Positions 8,925 to 17,918 of a stretch of 64,000 nucleotides of DNA are shown here, one piece after another. Below the pieces are notes generated by a model, which was given only the letters and a program-made list of their open reading frames with translations, had not been told where the DNA came from and searched no databases. Location: contig CAMBDS010000006.1 in NCBI GenBank assembly GCA_945865405.1, forward strand, positions 44,272 to 108,271, written 5' to 3'. Numbering within the stretch: position 1 is the first letter of the stretch; each line of letters starts with the position of its first letter. Origin of the DNA: Caldithrix abyssi DSM 13497. Lineage in GTDB: Bacteria; Electryoneota; AABM5-125-24; Hatepunaeales; Hatepunaeaceae. The position numbers were made by a program, and so were the translations under genes.

Positions 8925-10049
8925 CTACTTCGTCATCATTTTCACTGGAATTGCGCCCATTTTAGGAACGAAGACGTGGCAAGCTGACTTGTCCCAAGAA
9001 GGGAGCATCCGCGTCACCTTGTTCCAGACAACGTCGGCAAAATCCTTGAACACTTTAGCCTGTTTTGACTCAGGTTCAGAAGCAACCACCGGTGCGCCAC
9101 GGTCACCGGAAGCACGAATTTTCGGGTCGAGAGGAATCTCGCCCATGAACTCGGTTCCCAACAATTCCGCTACGTTTTTCCCGCCACCCGCAGAGAATAT
9201 ATCCGTCCTTTCGTCGCAATGAGGGCAGATGAAATAGCTCATATTCTCGACAATCCCCAACACTGGTACATTGACTTTTTTGAACATCTGTAAGCCACGC
9301 CGGGCATCGATTAGAGCGACGTCAGATGGTGTCGTGACAATTACGACGCCATCTACCGGAACCTGCTGAGCCAGCGTAAGCTGGGCGTCACCTGTTCCCG
9401 GCGGTAGGTCGATCACGAGGCAGTCAAGCTCACCCCATGATACATCGTGCAGAAACTGGTCGATAGCCTTCATCACCATTGGCCCGCGCCAGATCATAGG
9501 CGAATCTGAAGGGACAAAAAAGCCGATGGAGATCAACTTTAAACCGAAAGCTTCAGCGGGAGTGAGTCGTTGACCTACCGGTGGCGGGACATGGCTCACA
9601 CCGAGCATTGTCGGAATTGAGGGCCCGTAAATATCGGCGTCAAGTAAGCCGACCTTTAAGCCTTTGGCTTTTAATGCCAAAGCAAAATTGACGGCGACAG
9701 TTGATTTTCCGACGCCACCCTTACCCGAAGCAATAGCCAGAATCAGCTTTATCCCCTCGATTCGTGCCTGCCCGGCCCATGGATCGTTATCGCTTGTGGA
9801 GGTGACTCGCTCGGTGCCGTCGGGAGCGACTTCAACGACCTCTGTGATCTCGGGGAGATCTTGCGAAATCGCCGCCATTACTCCCCGCTTGAGTGTCACC
9901 ATCGAGGAGGGGCAACCCTGGCAAGCTCCTTGAAGACGTAGATAAACACGGTTGGCTTGAACGTTTAGCAGTTCAACGTTCCCACCATCCTTCAGAAGTG
10001 CGGGGCGGATCTTATCAAGAGCTTTTTCAATAAGTTGTGATTGAGTCAA
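8925..10049 (-). CDS. NifU-domain/Mrp-ApbC fusion, Fe-S cluster carrier ATPase
   Basis: The C-terminal part is an Mrp/NBP35-type P-loop ATPase that transfers Fe-S clusters: Walker A SGKGGVGKST, DADIYGPSIPTMLG, the LVIDLPPGTGDAQLT block and the CPHC cluster motif near ENMSYFICPHCD. The first 80 residues are a NifU C-terminal-type scaffold with CQGC (C43, C46), in place of the MIP18/DUF59 domain usual in Mrp proteins. I place the start at TTG 10049 because GGAG lies 6 bases upstream and the scaffold helix begins just after it. A longer in-frame start at 10106 would overlap the upstream gene by 80 bp. With the chosen start the overlap is 23 bp. Confidence 0.85.
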   Translation of the reverse strand: MTQSQLIEKALDKIRPALLKDGGNVELLNVQANRVYLRLQGACQGCPSSMVTLKRGVMAAISQDLPEITEVVEVAPDGTERVTSTSDNDPWAGQARIEGIKLILAIASGKGGVGKSTVAVNFALALKAKGLKVGLLDADIYGPSIPTMLGVSHVPPPVGQRLTPAEAFGLKLISIGFFVPSDSPMIWRGPMVMKAIDQFLHDVSWGELDCLVIDLPPGTGDAQLTLAQQVPVDGVVIVTTPSDVALIDARRGLQMFKKVNVPVLGIVENMSYFICPHCDERTDIFSAGGGKNVAELLGTEFMGEIPLDPKIRASGDRGAPVVASEPESKQAKVFKDFADVVWNKVTRMLPSWDKSACHVFVPKMGAIPVKMMTK

Positions 10050-11982
10050 TAGTAACTCCGTGGTTATTTTTATCGTGTGATATTTGGTCAGGTTCAATAA
10101 TTCCATTAGGAGGAGTGATCCGATTGAACTTCATCATCATTTCAGTTGTTTGATATAACGCCTTCAACTGAAAGGTCATTTTTTTTGTTGTCTCAGGCTC
10201 CTTCTTAAGCAATCCACCACCAGAGAAGTCGGGGTTGCCGATCTGATACAATCCGACATTATGTATAATCGAACTTACAAGCATCTTATTACCGAAACGA
10301 AAGTTCAGATGGCCTGATTGGTAATGGATCCCCCACTCCAACGAGTCGAACGGTGCTAATAAGCTAGTCCCAAAGGCGGAGCAAATAGTCTCAATTCCAG
10401 CAGCATCGAGAATTGTCGGCATGAGATCCAACTGATCACCCAACCGAGTATCTACACGAGGTTGGATTCTGCTGGGAGCGTAAAATATTGAGCCGACATG
10501 AAATCGCTCAATCTCGTCTGAATGAGTTGTGTGGTCGCCGACAATAACATAGACTGTTCTGGCAAACCTCTTGCACTTCGATTCGCGATCGAAAAAATCT
10601 CTAAGTGCACCATCCAAATATACGAAAGTGTTGAGTATTTCGCCGTTTTCTGTTTCTTTGTCGAAACGAGGCACAAAGCCGTCTGGCAATGTCCAGGGAG
10701 CGTGAGTACAGAGCGTAAAAATTCCGTAATGAAACGGTTCAGGCATCGAGTCCATTTCCTTGCTCATACGCTCGAGAGCAATGTGATCCCAAATTCCCCA
10801 CGAACCGTTGGATTGCCCGACAGGAAAGTCCTCCTCACTCACAAAAAGTTCGTAGCCGGACATACTACAGATAGCCTCAATCCCCATCGAATTTTCCGGT
10901 GCCCCGTGCATGAAGCGGACGGCATAGCCGTTTTCCTGAAATATCTCTCCCAGTCCTCTCAATTTGGGTAGAAGCGAGGTTAAGCGATAGGAATCTACCG
11001 AAAGATTGGGGTATGAGGCGAGTATTGCCGTCACACCTCTGAAACTGCGTGTGCCAATCGAATTAAAATTGGTAAAGGCCAAAGACTGTCGTGACAAGGA
11101 ATCGAGAAAGGGCATCACCTCTTGCTTACCGCCAAAGGTCTGCAAGTATCCGGCGTTAAGAGACTCCACGATAATTAATACGACGTTGAGGCGTTCTGAA
11201 GACTCCACAACAGGAGCTTTCGGGGTCACTCTGCGTAATAATGGGAATTTTGGATCTTGATAGTCGCCATCAGGATCGACAAGCCGACGGACCTCTGCCG
11301 TGGCGATGCTTTCGTCCATAAATTGATCTGGACGCTTAGACTTTACCGCTTCAGTCAAAAAGGTGTACCAGCCATTTAGAACGATGTTACCGAGAATGGA
11401 TGATCTGCCAGTTATCGCGTCAGCGCTTTTCAACGGCTCTTTTTGCAAGCCGCCACGCGCACCAATCACAGTAATAACCAGTATCGGAATCAGGTAGTAG
11501 ATCCTTCGCCAGTCGGAGCCTGCCTGCATTTCATTGGCAGACATCGATCTTTGGAAAGTTTTAAAGATGAACCAGATTACACCAATCAACAGCCCGACAG
11601 CGACGAGCGTCGATAAAAGATAACCATCGATCAACATCATCGCCATTGACCCTGCGTCGCTGAACATATCGACGAGTTCCATCGTCACATGGTGACTGTT
11701 TTCGACGAAAAAGAATATGTCACCAATTAGAACAATTGAGGCAGATGCGATAATTGCGACCGAAAGCCAACAGGATGCTATAGATAGTCGGTGACGAATT
11801 TTGCTTGAAGCAGGTATCCAGAGCAGTAGAAGCGGTGCAGTTACGCTCAGCATTGCAGTGGCAACGTCGAATCGAAAGCCCTTGATAAAAGCCAGAAAAA
11901 TTTCCTGCCCGGTAGCTACAGCAAAGCTCTCAAAATTCACTGCCAAAAATGCCAGACGCGCTATAAATAGTACGACGATCAT
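10027..11982 (-). CDS. LTA synthase-like membrane sulfatase (alkaline phosphatase superfamily)
   Basis: This 651-aa protein has about five N-terminal transmembrane helices (residues 1-180) and a periplasmic sulfatase-fold domain. The domain shows VVLIIVESLN (metal-binding Glu), the GTRSFRG segment near the expected nucleophile, FMHGAP and VIVGDHTTHS (metal site). Relatives transfer phosphoglycerol or phosphoethanolamine groups to surface polymers. In a Gram-negative the likely acceptor is an envelope glycan or lipid A, which I infer. The open frame continues about 24 codons upstream of ATG 11982 through a hydrophobic stretch (PPVLIWLKIFAV) with no ATG, GTG or TTG, so the real N-terminus may use a rarer start codon. 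Confidence 0.8.
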   Translation of the reverse strand: MIVVLFIARLAFLAVNFESFAVATGQEIFLAFIKGFRFDVATAMLSVTAPLLLLWIPASSKIRHRLSIASCWLSVAIIASASIVLIGDIFFFVENSHHVTMELVDMFSDAGSMAMMLIDGYLLSTLVAVGLLIGVIWFIFKTFQRSMSANEMQAGSDWRRIYYLIPILVITVIGARGGLQKEPLKSADAITGRSSILGNIVLNGWYTFLTEAVKSKRPDQFMDESIATAEVRRLVDPDGDYQDPKFPLLRRVTPKAPVVESSERLNVVLIIVESLNAGYLQTFGGKQEVMPFLDSLSRQSLAFTNFNSIGTRSFRGVTAILASYPNLSVDSYRLTSLLPKLRGLGEIFQENGYAVRFMHGAPENSMGIEAICSMSGYELFVSEEDFPVGQSNGSWGIWDHIALERMSKEMDSMPEPFHYGIFTLCTHAPWTLPDGFVPRFDKETENGEILNTFVYLDGALRDFFDRESKCKRFARTVYVIVGDHTTHSDEIERFHVGSIFYAPSRIQPRVDTRLGDQLDLMPTILDAAGIETICSAFGTSLLAPFDSLEWGIHYQSGHLNFRFGNKMLVSSIIHNVGLYQIGNPDFSGGGLLKKEPETTKKMTFQLKALYQTTEMMMKFNRITPPNGIIEPDQISHDKNNHGVTIDSITTY

Positions 11983-12145
11983 GACGGCGAAAATTTTCAG
12001 CCATATCAGGACTGGTGGGATTACGACTACGCTATTATTTTGGTTTTTGAGAATCTAATGGACTACTTCTGGGTATTTGAAGTTAAAACTGAATGATCTG
12101 GGATGCTTGCGGACGAGGGCTTCTGCCAGCTAAATTGAAACCCAA

Positions 12146-12178
12146 TAAAATCAAACAGGCATACGACGGTATTGCCTG
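12146..12178 (-). terminator. Probable rho-independent terminator
   Basis: On the minus strand CAGGCA pairs with TGCCTG around a short inner stem (TAC/GTA with one bulged A), followed by TTTGATTTT. It lies about 30 bp after the stop of the methyltransferase/ATP-grasp gene. Confidence 0.55.
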
Positions 12179-12208
12179 TGATTCAGATTGAAATAGGTAG
12201 AGCTAAGG

Positions 12209-14149
12209 CTATGTAGTTGCCATTCCAAGTCGCTGTTCAGCTGCTTTGAGGATGCTCAGCAACATCGATTGATAGTCGATTTGATCAATGCCCGCCATTT
12301 TTGCGAGATGGCCATCCCAACACCAACCCGGATTGGGGTTGACTTCCAGGAGTTTCGGGTTTCCTTCACCGTCAAGCCGCCAGTCAAAGCGGACATAATC
12401 CCGGCATTCGAGGCGTTCGAAGAGTTTAAGGCTGCCTTCTATTATCTGACGCTTGGTCTCTTTTGTCAACTCGGCAGGGATCGCCCGGAGCTTCCAGTAT
12501 GGCGAGTCGGGCATCCACTTCGCCTCGTAGCCACAGATTTTCGGAAGTCCTTCTGGTAGCAAAGAGTAGTCTTCCTCGATTAAGGGGAGGATTGTGTAGT
12601 TTTCCGGCGAATTCCCGATGATGCCTATTGAAAGGTCTTTACCGGTTAAGAATTCTTCGACTAAAATTGGTTTTTCGTAGCCAAGTTTATCACGGATCAT
12701 GATGATGGCGTTAACAAGCTCTTCGCGATTAGTGGCGAAACTCTCCTGAGTAATGCCAAAGCTGGAATCACCAAAATTCGGCTTGGCAATGACCGGGAAG
12801 TCAACTGGAAGCTCATAAAGGCTGTCCTCTGGGTTGACAAAATGTGCCTTAGGGACAGGAATGCCCATCTCCTTGGCAACTCCGCGTACGGCTGATTTAT
12901 CGTAGCAAAATGCAAGGCATTGGGGGCCAGAACCTGTATAGGGCATTTCAAGTTGCTCAAGCAAGGCAGGGACATGAAGTTCCTTGCGGGGGTCGTTGTC
13001 GAAACCTTCGTCGCAGAGATTCATCACCAGATCGAGACGGCCTTGTAATTTTTTTAGATCGTTGTGGAAAGCTGAGTGTGTGTTCAGGTAGGAGAATTTA
13101 TATCCTTCAAGTCCTTCCAAAGCGACTTTTAGCTGTTCGATGGTGAAAAAATCGTCTTCATCGAATATTCTGAGCGGTTTCATTGGATCCGGACGATTGG
13201 GATCACCAAGAAGAACCACAATGTTGCGTTCAGCATGCTTGACCTTCGACTTGCTCTTTGTCCACTCTTTTTTCACCAGTGCTGTCGCAACAATGCGTTG
13301 TTCCATCATTCCCAAGTCCTGGTTACGCAGGGAATTTGTTGTGATACCACCGTGAACGGTAAAATCTGAAAACCCGGCGGCAATCATCAACTCACCAAGT
13401 GAATCTGATGTGTAGAGTCGTTCAGCGTAAAATTGATCGACGAGTACTCCTTTTTCGACATGGGTGATTACCTCGCGGGTAATCAATCGGTCACCATCCT
13501 TGGAAATCGAACGTTCGCGGCATACAAAGTGCTTTTTATCGATCCATTCCCATGAACGGGGGTGGTACTTCTCACGAACAAATCCTCCGTCGGAGACATC
13601 TACCAGAAGCCTTCCGTCAGGTTTCAACACTCTTCTGACTTCTTTTAGCACCCTGAGGTCGTCTCTGACGGACTCAAAGTAACCGAAGCTGTTACCGAGA
13701 ATACTGACGACATCGAAGCTATCGTTACCAAAGGGGAGTTTTCGAGCATCGCCTTCACGGAATCGTACAGGCAATCCTTCGCTTTTGGCTTGACTTTTGG
13801 CTCGGTGGATGAGGAAATGAGACCTGTCGAGACCTTCGACTTTCTTGAACCCAAGTCTGGCAAGCTCAATCGAATGGCGTCCCTGACCACAACATAGATC
13901 AAGGATCGCGTGATCGGGCGACAATTGGAGAATGGTGCTGAAGAGTTCGACTTCCTGTTTAGTCAGATCGCTGTCATCGATAACGTCAGCGTCTGTCTTA
14001 AGATAAAGAGAATTGAAGATGCCGCGCCACCAGTCGGGGTGGACGTGCTCTTCGAGGTTGTGAACCGGACCCAGAAGGGTTCGTTTTGGAGAAGCAGGCT
14101 TATTTTTGTGGGGGGGTTTGTCATTCTCTGGAGATGCTTTACGTGGCAT
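12209..14149 (-). CDS. SAM methyltransferase fused to D-Ala-D-Ala ligase-like ATP-grasp enzyme
   Basis: This is one 646-aa chain with two enzymes. Residues about 1-30 are a basic, proline-rich leader. Residues about 45-295 form a class I SAM methyltransferase: ILDLCCGQGRHSIELARLGF (motif I), REGDARKLPF and VLKEVRRVLKPDGRLLVDV. Residues about 310-640 form an ATP-grasp domain close to D-alanine-D-alanine ligase: VVLLGDPNRPDP, PYTGSGPQCLAFCYDK, PVIAKPNFGDSSFGI (ATP loop), ILVEEFLTGKDLS and LLEVNPNPGWC (Mg site). The ligase half lacks nothing obvious for catalysis. It should join a carboxylate to an amine using ATP while the other half methylates, but the substrates are unknown. It stands alone, with a terminator after it. 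Confidence 0.8.
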   Translation of the reverse strand: MPRKASPENDKPPHKNKPASPKRTLLGPVHNLEEHVHPDWWRGIFNSLYLKTDADVIDDSDLTKQEVELFSTILQLSPDHAILDLCCGQGRHSIELARLGFKKVEGLDRSHFLIHRAKSQAKSEGLPVRFREGDARKLPFGNDSFDVVSILGNSFGYFESVRDDLRVLKEVRRVLKPDGRLLVDVSDGGFVREKYHPRSWEWIDKKHFVCRERSISKDGDRLITREVITHVEKGVLVDQFYAERLYTSDSLGELMIAAGFSDFTVHGGITTNSLRNQDLGMMEQRIVATALVKKEWTKSKSKVKHAERNIVVLLGDPNRPDPMKPLRIFDEDDFFTIEQLKVALEGLEGYKFSYLNTHSAFHNDLKKLQGRLDLVMNLCDEGFDNDPRKELHVPALLEQLEMPYTGSGPQCLAFCYDKSAVRGVAKEMGIPVPKAHFVNPEDSLYELPVDFPVIAKPNFGDSSFGITQESFATNREELVNAIIMIRDKLGYEKPILVEEFLTGKDLSIGIIGNSPENYTILPLIEEDYSLLPEGLPKICGYEAKWMPDSPYWKLRAIPAELTKETKRQIIEGSLKLFERLECRDYVRFDWRLDGEGNPKLLEVNPNPGWCWDGHLAKMAGIDQIDYQSMLLSILKAAEQRLGMATT

Positions 14150-14432
14150 TGGTTCCTAATCAATTGAGAGGCTTAAATAGTACTGTTTGACCTAATCTAC
14201 ATTCAGTTGCGTTATCAGTCAAGCTTGGTACCATAGATTAGAACAAGTGAAAAATATAGCGTTAAAGTGTTAGGAAATCGTTTCCCTTTCCCGTTTTCAA
14301 GAATAGTTTTAGTTCGACAGAGTTGCCTAAGATAGTGAAAATTCCGTATCTTTAGGAAAGGTAAAAGGATCTGCTTGATTTTCCGTTTTCAAGACGGTAA
14401 TTTCGAAACTTGACTAGATCTAAGAGGACTCT

Positions 14433-16751
14433 TTGAACAGAATACTAATGCTGGCTACACTGTTAGCAATTCATGCAACTGCGTCTGCCATGCCTCCGGC
14501 ACCCGGTTTGATCGAGCGTCTGAGAAGTGAATTTCGACTGGAAGCGCTGTCAACCTTGCACACAAATGCCCGGGCCAATGGCGTCAATGCACCATTCGAC
14601 TTCGATGCCGAAGCTATGCGCCGGGATGGATCTGACGAAATTACCTACCATGTAGTCTGCATTCTCGTTGACTTTGCCGACAACGAGGCCAACGTCAATA
14701 TTGCGTCACCCGAACATTTTGAGGAAATGCTTTTCTCGGAGGGTGAGTATGCCACCGGAAGCATGAAGGATTGGTATCTCGAGAACTCTTATGGTCAAGT
14801 CCATATCACAGGTGACGTGGCGGGATGGTATCGCATGGAGCATGATTACGCCTATTATGTCAATGGACAACAAGGTTTTGGTCAGTACCCACGCAACGGG
14901 CAAGGGCTGGCACGGGATGCACTACGTGCTGCAGATGGAGATCTCGACTATCGTAATTACGACAATAACAACAATCGGGTTGCGGAAGGAGTGTTCATCG
15001 TACATGCAGGAATCGGGGCTGAGGAGACAGGATCCGATAGTATGATCTGGTCTCACGCCTGGGGAGTACCGCGTGACCTGAGACTTGACAACACGTCTTT
15101 CGCAAGCTACGCAATGGAACCTGAAAATGGAAGAGTGGGGGTATTTGGCCATGAATTGGGTCATTCATTGTTCGGTTTACCTGATCTTTACGATACTGGT
15201 TACAATTCAGCTGGTGTCGGGGTATGGTCGATGATGTCTGGTGGATCGTGGGGTGGCGGGGGCTTAAGACCTGTTCATTTTGATGCCTGGTGCAAGATGA
15301 AGACAGGAATGGTGACGCCATTTCCGATCATCGAGGATAACCCGGATATCGTTATGCCTCCAGTCCAACGCGATGACGAAGTGTTCTTGCTTTGGCGTCG
15401 CGAAGGTCTGGCTAACGAGTACTTCCTTGTTGAAAACCGGCAACGAATCGGTTTTGACACGTCACTTCCTGAGGGAGGTCTTTTAGTCTGGCACTGCGAC
15501 GATAATGCAGAAAGTAATGCCAACCCATGGTGGCCAGGTCAGGGCGGTGAACACAACATTGTCGCCCTTGAACAGGCGGATGGTAACTACAACCTGGAAC
15601 ATGATGCCAATGGCGGAGACGGCTCAGATCCATTCCCCGGTAATTCTTGGAACACTGAATTTGGCGACGATACATCGCCAGATTCGAGGGACTATAGCGG
15701 AAGAACGACCAATGTAGTCATCTCCAATATCGAGCAGGTTGAGGATGAACAGATGAGGCTTGATATCTACGTTGATAATGCCCCACAGCCGATTGAACCG
15801 AACCTTTTCCTACTAACCCGAGTTCCGGAGAGTCATACTTTCCCTCATCCTGATGTTCAGGCAGACACAACCGACGAGGTAACGCTTGTTAGGCGTTATC
15901 TAAGCTGGATAGGTGCATCGCCATCTGATGAGGGAACAGAACTACCGGAAAATCTATTCGACTATAATGCAGTTGTTTACATTGAGTCGTGGCGCGATGG
16001 CGAGGAGCCTGCTGAAGGATTGACGGAAGACGAGCAGTACAATCTGACTCTCTTCCTTGAAATTGGCGGCAAATTGCTGATGATAGGACCTGACATCGCA
16101 ACGAACATCGTTGAGGACAGCCTACTCTGGCCATATTGCCATGCGAATTTATACGGGGATGGCGAACCACGCACTACAGGCAACTTACGGACATTAACGG
16201 GAAACCCCGAATCGAGAATCGCTGGACAGAATTTTGTGTATCGGCAACGCGGTATCACGGATCACTATGTAGATGTAGTGGATCCGGCTGAAGGCGCCCA
16301 AGCTCTATTCACCGATCAAGCGCAAAATTCACGCGGTGTGATGTACATCGGGGATACAGGCTACCGACTGATCCTGCAGCCCTTTTTATTTGGCGGGATG
16401 GTCGATTGGGGAGGCAGTAAAGTCGATCTGTTGCGTTCATACCTCGAGTACTTCCGATTTGTAACAACCGAAGTCGACACGGAGCAATCCGGAACTATTC
16501 CCGGCAATCTGAATTTAACTGAAACATACCCCAATCCGTTCAATGGGTCACTCAATGTTCGCTGGACAAATGCTCCAGAGGGTGCATGGATCAATATCTT
16601 CGACGTGAGTGGAAGAAAGATCGGAAAAATGAACATCGCGGCCGGATCCGGTATTCAAGCATGGCAGCCAGGGGCACTTCCCACCGGAGATTATTGGCTA
16701 CAACCTAACTCACCGGGATCGAACACCCACCGAGTCACCTTCTTAAGGTGA
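14433..16751 (+). CDS. Secreted M6-family metalloprotease with type IX-like sorting tail
   Basis: This 772-aa exported zinc protease is of the immune inhibitor A (M6) type. A signal peptide covers residues 1-19. The zinc site is HELGHSLFGLPDLYD, with H240, E241 and H244 plus the downstream Asp of the extended motif. Downstream blocks (MSGGSWGGGG, FDAWCKMKTGM, the LLVWHCDDN region) match M6 proteases. Residues about 690-772 are a sorting domain beginning YPNPFNGS and ending FLR, expected to direct outer-membrane export. The start is TTG with AGAGGA upstream. The 283-bp upstream gap carries a 12-bp direct repeat CCGTTTTCAAGA (14291 and 14383). Confidence 0.88.
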   Translation: MNRILMLATLLAIHATASAMPPAPGLIERLRSEFRLEALSTLHTNARANGVNAPFDFDAEAMRRDGSDEITYHVVCILVDFADNEANVNIASPEHFEEMLFSEGEYATGSMKDWYLENSYGQVHITGDVAGWYRMEHDYAYYVNGQQGFGQYPRNGQGLARDALRAADGDLDYRNYDNNNNRVAEGVFIVHAGIGAEETGSDSMIWSHAWGVPRDLRLDNTSFASYAMEPENGRVGVFGHELGHSLFGLPDLYDTGYNSAGVGVWSMMSGGSWGGGGLRPVHFDAWCKMKTGMVTPFPIIEDNPDIVMPPVQRDDEVFLLWRREGLANEYFLVENRQRIGFDTSLPEGGLLVWHCDDNAESNANPWWPGQGGEHNIVALEQADGNYNLEHDANGGDGSDPFPGNSWNTEFGDDTSPDSRDYSGRTTNVVISNIEQVEDEQMRLDIYVDNAPQPIEPNLFLLTRVPESHTFPHPDVQADTTDEVTLVRRYLSWIGASPSDEGTELPENLFDYNAVVYIESWRDGEEPAEGLTEDEQYNLTLFLEIGGKLLMIGPDIATNIVEDSLLWPYCHANLYGDGEPRTTGNLRTLTGNPESRIAGQNFVYRQRGITDHYVDVVDPAEGAQALFTDQAQNSRGVMYIGDTGYRLILQPFLFGGMVDWGGSKVDLLRSYLEYFRFVTTEVDTEQSGTIPGNLNLTETYPNPFNGSLNVRWTNAPEGAWINIFDVSGRKIGKMNIAAGSGIQAWQPGALPTGDYWLQPNSPGSNTHRVTFLR

Positions 16752-16794
16752 TCTCCAGACTATCAACTCTCACAATTTACAGAAAGCAATTCCT

Positions 16795-17520
16795 TTGTAT
16801 ACCAATAATTTAATTAGTACAGCATTTCTGATTTCCGCAATAACTTTTACACCTCTTATCGCCAAGGATTCTAACCCTGTCAAGGCACCGCCAGTAGTAA
16901 CTTCGCCGGCTGTGCAGACAGACAAGGAAGGTGATAACAAGAAGCTGGTCACGAACGCGCTTGAACTTCTTTATCGTGGTGACATTCCAGCAGTATCACC
17001 GCTCTTTAATCCGAATTTTACGGACAATGAGTCGGCAGGAGACTCGATCAAAGGATTCGGAAGTATGCTATTATTTTCCAATACCATTCGCAATGCAATT
17101 CCCGACCTGAAGTTCCAGATAGACGAAATCCAATCTATAGATGATAAAGTGTTTGTGTTGGGCAGATTGTTCGGATCCTACATTGGGGTCTATCAGGGTC
17201 AAGTTCCGAGCGGCAAATTCGTCATTTTGAAGACAGCGGATCTATTCCAAATCGAAAGTAATATGATCAAGACTCGCAGTGGCGTCCGCGACCTCTCACA
17301 GCTTTTAAATCAGAGTGGATTCTCAACCGGTATATTGGCCCCGATCCCACAAGTGGTAGGCACTTCAAGTTCTTTAACCCCGGGAACTAATGTTCCGTTA
17401 GCCTCGCCCGCCACTATTGCTCCAGCGACGGGAGTCAAGAAGAGCGTCAATACGAATAAATCGAAAGGTTCATCGACTGCTCCAGCATCGGAACCGGAGA
17501 AAAAATCGAACTCAAAGTGA
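16795..17520 (+). CDS. Secreted SnoaL/NTF2-like protein with low-complexity tail
   Basis: This 241-aa protein starts at TTG and has an N-terminal signal-like segment (ISTAFLISAITFTPLIA). Residues about 48-175 resemble the SnoaL-like NTF2 fold: a helical start (NALELLYRGDIPAVSPLF), a strand pair GRLFGSYIGVYQGQVPSGKFV and an ending with DLSQLLNQSG. This matches the typical GxHxGxxxGxxPTGK pattern of polyketide-cyclase-like families, although the His is replaced by a hydrophobic residue. The last 65 residues are rich in Ser, Thr, Pro and Lys and probably unstructured. No substrate can be named. It follows the M6 protease by 43 bp on the same strand. Confidence 0.6.
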   Translation: MYTNNLISTAFLISAITFTPLIAKDSNPVKAPPVVTSPAVQTDKEGDNKKLVTNALELLYRGDIPAVSPLFNPNFTDNESAGDSIKGFGSMLLFSNTIRNAIPDLKFQIDEIQSIDDKVFVLGRLFGSYIGVYQGQVPSGKFVILKTADLFQIESNMIKTRSGVRDLSQLLNQSGFSTGILAPIPQVVGTSSSLTPGTNVPLASPATIAPATGVKKSVNTNKSKGSSTAPASEPEKKSNSK

Positions 17521-17600
17521 TTTGAAAGTCAAAAAATGCCCTAATTTTTCATTTTAATCACTTTTGGGCAAATTCTTATCATCATTTACCCTTCAAACAC

Positions 17601-17628
17601 TTGACTTTCGTCCTGAATGACTTATCTT
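17601..17628 (+). promoter_or_regulatory. Putative sigma-70-type promoter
   Basis: TTGACT (17601-17606) and TATCTT (17623-17628) are 16 bases apart. They lie 43 bp upstream of the small DUF5679 gene, in the right orientation. Confidence 0.45.
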
Positions 17629-17671
17629 AAGGTCAACCAGCTTCAATTCACATTCCGCTAAGGAGGATTAA

Positions 17672-17824
17672 ATGGACGAATCGGGATATTGCGTCAAGTG
17701 CAAAGCTTCGCGCAAGATGTCCAATGCGCAACAGGTAACGATGAAGAATGGACGCCCGGCCATGAAAGGGTCGTGCTCAGTCTGCGGAACCGGGATGTAC
17801 AAGATCCTCTCTTCAAAGAAGTGA
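17672..17824 (+). CDS. Small zinc-ribbon-like protein, DUF5679 family
   Basis: This 50-aa protein is too short for many gene finders. It has two Cys pairs, YCVKC near the start and CSVCG in the second half, on either side of the basic stretch VTMKNGRPAMKG. That is the DUF5679 signature. The CxxC pairs suggest one zinc ribbon, and the positive charge suggests nucleic-acid or ribosome contact, but no function is established. The start is secure: a perfect AAGGAGG lies 6 bases upstream of the ATG. It has its own promoter candidate and a strong terminator, so it is probably well expressed and monocistronic. Confidence 0.85.
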   Translation: MDESGYCVKCKASRKMSNAQQVTMKNGRPAMKGSCSVCGTGMYKILSSKK

Positions 17825-17847
17825 TCTGATTTCCGTTTCTTGAGTAT

Positions 17848-17883
17848 CGGAACCCCTCCTTGCGCGAGGGGTTCCGAGTTTTT
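17848..17883 (+). terminator. Rho-independent terminator after DUF5679 gene
   Basis: An 11-bp GC-rich stem (CGGAACCCCTC with GAGGGGTTCCG), a 7-base loop and then AGTTTTT. It sits 24 bp after the stop codon. Confidence 0.9.
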
Positions 17884-17918
17884 GCTTTTAATAAGAGATA
17901 GATGTTATCGATGAACAT

